Source: Wurfbainia villosa (Eukaryota > Streptophyta > Magnoliopsida > Zingiberales > Zingiberaceae). From it: a DNA stretch of 64,000 nt. Below the pieces are notes generated by a model, which saw only the letters and a program-made list of their open reading frames with translations, was not told where the DNA came from and made no database searches. The stretch spans positions 1,178,001 through 1,242,000 of the forward strand of contig CM046004.1 of assembly GCA_025175895.1 (NCBI GenBank). Reading direction: 5' to 3'. The position numbers were made by a program, and so were the translations under genes. Of this stretch, positions 58,368 to 64,000 are shown piece by piece. Position 1 is the stretch's first letter. The number at the start of each line of letters is the position of its first letter.

Positions 58368-60236
58368 CTATAATTTGAATCTGTCAGGGGGATAGCGCCG
58401 AAAGTCGGCTTCCCAATTTAAAGAGAAGGTAGGATATGTCGGGGGAGGAAATCCCTGATCAGCGTATTGCCGGACCGCTTCATTAAACCCATCTTGATAA
58501 GTGGCGCGCAGCAGGATGATTAGTCGCTCATGACGGTTCAGACGATCAGAGCTCCGATCCCGATGAAGCCTACGACATTTCTCTTGTTGTTCTTGAAGAT
58601 TTCGGCGAACGTCAACATAGCGTCGGGATACTTCCATAATAGCATCGGCTAGGATGGAAACATCGTCGGCTCGGGAAGTTTGATCCTGCTGTACTAGGTG
58701 CGTCATCTCCATCATGTTCTGACGCATAGAGGCCGAAATCCCTTCTACCGCTTCGGAGTAGGTTCTGGTTCAGGCAAGCTCAGTGCTTAGTCTCTGGAGG
58801 GAGGTTTCTTGCCTGCGTAGACGGGCGTGAGCATGCGCCCTAGAATTTATGAGAGAGGAGTTTTCTTGTACCTCCTTGCACAGACGAGTGCGGAGGTCCC
58901 CTATTTTATCCTCCACTTTCTGGTATTGAACTTGGAGTCGAGCGATGGTGTCTGAGTCTTGTTGCTTCCCCCGAAGGAGTTCTGTGACTTGTTCTCGAAA
59001 GCGGGTCAATTCTTGAGAAGAGGAAGACTCCTTGTCAAGATGGGTCGGCTGAGCCTCCCGCTGTAACAAAGGTGATTCCACACCCGCTCGCTGTTGTTCT
59101 TGTAATGCTGCAATGGTATTGGCATCTTTTTGGATTTGGTGGCGAGCTCCTGCCAATTGTTCCTGGCATAGTTGCAGTTGTTGCGACAGGAGCTGTTCCC
59201 AATTTCGTGCTGCCACTAATTCCTCTCGCTGTCGCTGCTCCGATTCTAGAAATTGAGCTCGATGTTGGTGGAGAGAGTGGTCCAATTCTTGGTAGTTGGT
59301 CAGGGCCTGTGCGCCGGGTGTTGAAAAGAAGTCATTCAGTAAGAAAAATCAGGAAAGCTGATCAGAAAAAAAAACATACCAAGTCGAGAGCGTGGCGCAG
59401 GCCTTCCATACAGGGGATTAGTTCCTCTAAGTTCAAGATCCGGAGACTCCGAGGAGGACAGGAAGAAGAAGGAACGGACGACCCCGAAGGTCGAGGTTCA
59501 CTCCTCGGGGGAAGAATGGAGGTGGTATCCATAGGTTGAGAAGGGGACGAAGAAGGAGCATTGATCAGAAGGCTTACAGAGGTAATAGTTGGGGGCGAAG
59601 AAGCAGGAGCCAGGGTGAAAAATGTGCCATGTCCGGTTGTGAGGTAGGTACGTCAGGAATGGTAGAAGGAAATTGGTTAGACGAGGAATCCGGAGAGGAT
59701 AGTATGATGAGGGCAGGGCTGGAGGAGCCTTTGATGGGAAGGAGAGAAGTAGAAGGACACTGGCTAGTGCCCATAGGAGGAGAAGGGCTCTTCAGGCGAT
59801 GAGTGGAGGGGGAAGTAGGCAGTGAGGGGATATCAATCGCCATGGGTTCAGAGGTGGAATCGTATTCAGGGGAAAAAGAAGGCAGAGGTGAGCTGGCCTC
59901 TGTCGTTGGCTGACATGGAAGTACATCCTCCCCAGGTTTATTCTCAGAGTGCGGTGAAGGAGAAGGCGACTTCCGAACATTTATGGCGGAAGGAGAAAGA
60001 GTGGGAGAGCTAGGGTTTGTAAATGATGGAGGAAATGAGGAAGGGTTGGTTACCCCGGTTTCCTCTGGGATGGAGGTAACAAGGGTTCCAGGAGGAGGAG
60101 AGGAAGAAAGGCAAGACGGAGCAGGTGTGGTGGTGATCGGGGAGGGTGAAAAGGAAGACGAGGATGACGGCTGACCGACGCCTCGCTTGAGGTGCGAGTA
60201 ATGGCCCGCTATTTCTTGAAAGAAGGTGGAATGCAT
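58368..60236 (-). pseudogene. Antisense gene of the Tat element: Ser/Pro-rich and coiled-coil protein with an intron
   Basis: The proposed ATG at 60236 (MHSTFFQEIAGHYSHLKRGV) has a good context (AAGATGC) and a TATA box about 150 bp upstream. The first part is Ser/Pro-rich. A frameshift near 59640 moves to a frame reading PCMEGLRHALDL up to 59380. A GT-AG intron of 73 bp (59379-59307 on this strand), with a T-rich body and TTACTGAAT branch-like site, joins it to ALTNYQELDHSL. Exon 2 is a long Gln/Glu-rich coiled coil (to 58770), then a TGA, then the same frame to 58368 (ending PPDRFKL). Unspliced, the frame stops within the intron. Function unknown; antisense frames are known in Tat-lineage elements such as Grande. 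Confidence 0.7.
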
Positions 60237-60380
60237 CTTGCTGGTATGAGAATAAGGAAAAAGGGTTGAAGTAGGGGATTGAGGCAACGGAGTATGACGG
60301 TGGAAAAATGAACAGACGAAGAAGAAGGAGACGAAAAGGCGAAGGGATGGAGATAGCAAGAGAAACGAAGACGAAGGACC

Positions 60381-60390
60381 CCTTATAAAA
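60381..60390 (-). promoter_or_regulatory. TATA box of the antisense gene
   Basis: TTTTATAAGG on the minus strand, followed by a strongly pyrimidine-rich stretch (CTTCTTCTTCGTC and similar) up to the ATG at 60236. A second TATAAAT lies further upstream at about 60430-60436. This layout is that of an ordinary plant core promoter. Confidence 0.55.
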
Positions 60391-60627
60391 GGAGGGAAGA
60401 ATGAGCTTGTAATCACTATTGGGCTCCTCATTTATAGTGAAGGACGCCCTAAGTGGAAGGGAAAGAAGGATCTATTCTTCCAATGGCCCATTATGTACTA
60501 AAGCCCTCATTTTCATGGGAATGAATGGATGTAGGGGTTCCCCTTCGGGGGGAAAGCAGAAAGAAGGATGATATGAAGGCGTCACATTCTTTATGTGGAA
60601 GGCTTTTAGACAATATATGTTATGATT

Positions 60628-62600
60628 TTTATCCCCGCGAAGCGGAAAAAATCCCCGTGTGGTGGCGGAACGGAAGAACCGAGATTTCCTCAGTTATACT
60701 TAATTTTTATCCCCGCGAGGCGGAAGAAATCCCCGTGTGGTGGTGGAACGGAAGAACCGAGATTTCCTCGGTTATACTGAATTTTTATCCCCGCGAAGCG
60801 GAAGAAATCCCCGTATGGTGGTGGAACGGAAGAACCGAGATTTCCTCGGTTATACTTAATTTTTATCCCCGCGAGGCGGAAGAAATCCCCGTGTGGTGGT
60901 GGAACGGAAGAACCGAGATTACCTCGGTTATATATATCATTTTTATCCCCGCGAAGCAGAAGATATCCTCGTGTGGTGGTGGAATGGAAGAACCGAGATC
61001 ACTTCGGTTATATATATCATTTTTATCCCCGCGAAGCGAAAGATATCCCCGTGTGGTGGTGGAACGGAAGAACCGAGATTACCTCGGTTATATATTTCAT
61101 ATTTATCCCCGCGAAGCGGAAGAAATCCCCGTGTGGTGGTGGAACGGAAGAACCGAGATTATCTCGGTTATATATATCATTTTTATCCCCGCGAAGCGGA
61201 AGATATCCCCGTGTGGTGGTGGAACGGAAGAATCGAGATTGCCTCGGTTATATATATAATTTTTATCCCCGCGAGGCGAAAGAAATCCCCGTGTGGTGGT
61301 GGAACGGAAGAACCGAGATTTCCTCGGTTATATTTAATTTTTATCCCCGCGAGGCGAAAGAAATCCCTGTATGGTGGTGGAACGGAAGAACCGAGATTTC
61401 CTCGGTTATACCTAATTTTTATCCCCGCGAAGCGGAAGAAATCCCCGTGTAGTGGCAAAACGGAAGAACCGAGATTTCCTCGGTTATACTTAATTTTTAT
61501 CCCCGCGAGGCGGAAGAAATCCCCGTGTGGTGGTGGAACGGAAGAACCGAGATTTTCTCGGTTATACTTAATTTTTATCCCCGCGAGGCGGAAGAAATCC
61601 CCATGTGGTGGTGGAACGGAAGAACCGAGATTTCCTCGGTTATACTGAATTTTTATCCCTGCGAAGCGGAAGAAATCTTCGTATGGTGGCAGAACGGAAG
61701 AACCGAGATTTCCTCGGTTATACTTAATTTTTATCCCCGCGAAGCGGAAGAAATCCCCGTATGGTGGCGGAACGGAAGAACCGAGATTTCCTCGGTTATA
61801 CTTAATTTCTATCCTCGCGAAGCGGAAGAAATCCCCGTGTGGTGGTGGAATGGAAGAACCGAGATTTCCTCGGTTATACTTAATTTTTATCCCCGCGAAG
61901 CGGAAAAAATCCCCGTATGGTGGCGGAACGGAAGAACCGAGATTTCCTCGGTTATACTTAATTTTTATCCCCGAGAAGCGGAAGAAATCCCCGTATAGTG
62001 GCGGAATGGAAGAACCGAGATTTCCTCGGTTATACTTAATTTTTATCCCCGCGAAGCGGAAGAAATCCGCGTGTGGTGGTGGAACGGAAGAACCGAGATT
62101 TCCTCAGTTATACTTAATTTTTATCCCCGCGAGGCGGAAGAAATTCCCGTATGGTGGCGGAATGGAAGAACCGAGATTTCCTCGGTTATACCTAATTTTT
62201 ATCCCCGCAAAGCGGAAGAAATCTCCGTGTGTTGGCGGAACGGAAGAACCGAGATTTCCTCGGTTATACTTAATTTTTATCCCCGCGAGGCGGAAGAAAT
62301 CCCCGTGTGGTGGTGGAACGGAAGAACCGAGATTTCCTCGGTTATACTTAATTTTTATCCCCGCGAAGTGGAAGAAATCCCCGTATAGTGGTGGAACGGA
62401 AGAACCAAGATTTCCTTGGTTATACTTAATTTTTATCCCCGCGAAGCGGAAGAAATTCCCGTATGGTGGCGGAATGGAAGAACCGAGATTTCCTCGGTTA
62501 TACTTAATTTCTATCCCCGCGAAGCGGAAGAAATTCCCGGGTGGTGGCGAAACGGGAGAACTGAGGTCTCATCAGTTATATATCATTTTTGTCCCCGGAA
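60628..62600 (+). repeat. 78 bp tandem repeat, about 25 copies, in the Tat 3' region
   Basis: The anchor TTTTATCCCCGCGAAGCGGA recurs every 78 bp (80 bp in several units near 60943-61260). Units begin near 60630, 60708, 60787 and so on to 62590. Each has the small hairpin ACCGAG, five bases, CTCGGT. Because 78 is a multiple of three, two plus-strand frames stay open over long stretches, but these look like by-products. Diverged remnants continue to about 62760. Tandem arrays in the 3' untranslated region are described for Tat-lineage elements and can seed satellites. Confidence 0.95.
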
Positions 62601-62907
62601 AGCAGAAGAAGTTGAAGTCCTTATTTAACTTTGTATTATTTTATTCCCGTATAGTGGTAGAGCAGCAGAGTTAGCTCATTTAGTGACTCTATATTATTAT
62701 ATTCCCGGTAGGGTAAAAAGGCAGAAGAGCCGAAATATGCCTCAGCTATATGTCAGTCTATGTAAATATGAAAAAAAAAAGTAAAGCGTGGCATAACTCA
62801 AGAGACACTGGAAGGAGGAGATAAACAGGAAAAGTTCACTAATGCGGGAAAATTACATATTCTAAGTCATTTACAAAGAGGAGATAACAAAAGAAACCCT
62901 TATGCAT

Positions 62908-63186
62908 TTAGGGTATTACAGTTCTTTGTTGGGAGGAACGGATGGAGCTCCTTTGCGCAGTCGAGGTTGGCACAGTAGTTGGCGAAGATAAGACTGTTGC
63001 AGGAAGATTTGCTTGGATAGCTCCTTTTGGGACCCGACCAATTGTTGACGCAAAGAGCTTCCCATCGGAAGCTTCCTCACCAAGCAAATACCTCACCTGC
63101 TCCTCCAGGTTAGCTATGTAGCGGCGGTCGTCTATCTGTTCTTCAGCAGGAGAGGAATTACTGCCCTGTTCCGATGGTCGGTCCAT
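62908..63186 (-). CDS. Small antisense open frame of the Tat element (92 aa), with its own TATA box
   Basis: The ATG at 63186 (in TCATCATGGAC) opens a frame of 92 codons: MDRPSEQGSNSSPAEEQIDD, then RRYIANLEEQVRYLLGEEAS, then a Ser/Thr/Pro-rich tail ending QQRTVIP. The middle could form a short coiled coil. A TATA box lies 53-62 bp upstream, with a pyrimidine-rich leader. I do not recognise the protein. It may be an independent gene, or a 5' exon of the larger antisense gene. Coding status is inferred from layout only. Confidence 0.45.
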   Translation of the reverse strand: MDRPSEQGSNSSPAEEQIDDRRYIANLEEQVRYLLGEEASDGKLFASTIGRVPKGAIQANLPATVLSSPTTVPTSTAQRSSIRSSQQRTVIP

Positions 63187-63238
63187 GATGAAGGGAAATA
63201 AAAGGGAAAGATGGAAGCTATACGGTAAGGGTTGGAAG

Positions 63239-63248
63239 TCTTTATAGC
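63239..63248 (-). promoter_or_regulatory. TATA box before the 92-aa antisense frame
   Basis: GCTATAAAGA on the minus strand, 53-62 bp before the ATG at 63186, with pyrimidine-rich sequence between. Confidence 0.5.
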
Positions 63249-63414
63249 GAGGAAGGAGAAGGGCGCATTTGTTCGTAGAAGAGATAGGGATAATAAATGG
63301 CAGTAAAGAAGGGGAAGCATAGAGACGGTAGGTGGGGGGTCGCCGGAACTGTAACTGTAATTAAGAGGGTCTGAATCCCCAGGAGATGGTAAAAGAAGGT
63401 ATGTTCGGGTCAGA

Positions 63415-63989
63415 TTACAGTCCTTTTGAGGACAAAAACCTTACTTCTACAGGAAAATGACAAACGCGAATATCAATTTCCCCCTTCATTTTTATTAACA
63501 TATTTAAAATAGTTACATCAGTTAATCTATGAAGATTTTCTCTGATTACTCTTAACATACGAAGCGTTAGAAGTCTCCTTGGGGGAGAAGGTGCCAAAAT
63601 GACCCTGAAGCGCTCGCCTTGAGCGGGAGGTACTGCTGATGGACCTTCATCAAAAGAAGGAGGATGAACTCTCGCTGAGGAGATTGGGAGGAAGGTCACA
63701 GCTAGGGGGAGTGGAGGAAGTTCGGCGGCAGCCCGGGGATCTCCTACCGTATATTCCCATGTTAAAGGGGGATTCCACACCCGATTGCGGAACGAGGGAA
63801 ATGGTGCACGAAAGGACCTCTCTGTAGGAGGGGTTGGAGCTGGATTGGGAAGCGGAAAAGGAAGGGGCGGAAAGCTGAAGTAGCGGTTGAGCGAGTCTCC
63901 GAATCTTCAATGTCTTCGGAAAGCCAATCTTGTAGCTCAAAAGATTTTGATTCTGAAGAAATCTCGATGGGGTGCCCCGCTGAAGCCAT
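63415..63989 (-). pseudogene. Further antisense frame of the Tat element, frameshifted
   Basis: The ATG at 63989 starts MASAGHPIEISSESKSFELQ followed by an acidic segment (DWLSEDIEDSE). After a shift near 63850 the frame reads FRNRVWNPPLTWEYTVGD and runs on to 63415, ending VCHFPVEVRFLSSKGL. The product would be roughly 190 residues. I recognise no domain. Its promoter would lie beyond 64000. Confidence 0.45.
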
Positions 63990-64000
63990 GAGAGTGAGAT

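Larger units (their letters stand above)
52261..64000 (+). mobile_element. Tat-lineage Ty3/gypsy element, 3' LTR beyond the window
   Basis: Order: 5' LTR, a TTGGCGCCGTC-type PBS, gag, protease, reverse transcriptase, RNase H, a second archaeal-type RNase H, integrase, then a long 3' region with antisense frames and tandem repeats. The second RNase H, the primer site and antisense frames after integrase are known hallmarks of the Tat lineage. The visible part is 11.7 kb. Gag, protease, RNase H and integrase contain stops or frameshifts, yet several catalytic motifs survive. Confidence 0.9.

Noticed and set aside
60628..62600. CRISPR-like regular array
   Set aside because: Units are head-to-tail copies without unique spacers, in plant retrotransposon DNA. 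It is a satellite-like repeat.
60525..62674. Long plus-strand open frames with a 26-residue repeat
   Set aside because: The 78 bp unit is a multiple of three and free of stops in two frames, so open frames arise automatically. Some units carry TAG. No start signal or domain supports coding.

Overview
This window is nuclear plant DNA, most likely from a large, repeat-rich monocot genome. The monocot assignment, perhaps Zingiberales-like, is a weak impression from repeat style only. I found no convincing host gene, rRNA or tRNA gene. Essentially every recognisable coding segment belongs to a transposable element. Most are broken by stops and frameshifts, and many are nested in one another.

Layout, left to right. 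1-4425: the 3' end of a decayed Ty3/gypsy element and its complete 3.1 kb LTR. 4426-11587: the right-hand part of a CACTA (En/Spm) DNA transposon, with TNP2 and Transposase_24 gene remnants; a 1991 bp solo LTR with a perfect 5 bp target duplication interrupts one exon. 11588-13145: unassigned DNA, a second CACTA-type end made of tandem hairpins, and a copia fragment. 13146-24400: a minus-strand Athila-like element without coding capacity. Its 3' LTR is split by a CACTA-type end and by a complete 6.6 kb gag-only Sirevirus-like element (15310-21930) with two LTRs, PBS, PPT and matching target duplication. 24401-28778: a decayed copia element. 28779-33154: two minus-strand LTR fragments. 33155-34608: LTR-like DNA carrying five tandem hairpins. 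34609-44175: a nearly complete copia element (called family B here) whose 5' LTR holds another solo LTR (35051-37262) with a perfect 5 bp duplication. 44176-49972: a minus-strand chromodomain-type gypsy element. 49973-51688: another family B LTR. 52261-64000: a Tat-lineage gypsy element with an archaeal-type second RNase H, three antisense reading frames in its 3' region and about 25 copies of a 78 bp tandem repeat; its 3' LTR lies beyond the window.

The most interesting signals lie in structures between or opposite the pol genes. (1) Five consecutive RNA-type hairpins at 33998-34367 keep a 13-nt loop while their stems change by paired substitutions. (2) An antisense gene in the Tat element has a TATA box, a pyrimidine-rich leader, a good start context, a coiled-coil product and an apparent 73 bp GT-AG intron whose removal joins two reading frames. 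(3) Short hairpin arrays recur in several unrelated element families here. All calls come from reading the sequence; no alignment, folding or database search was run.
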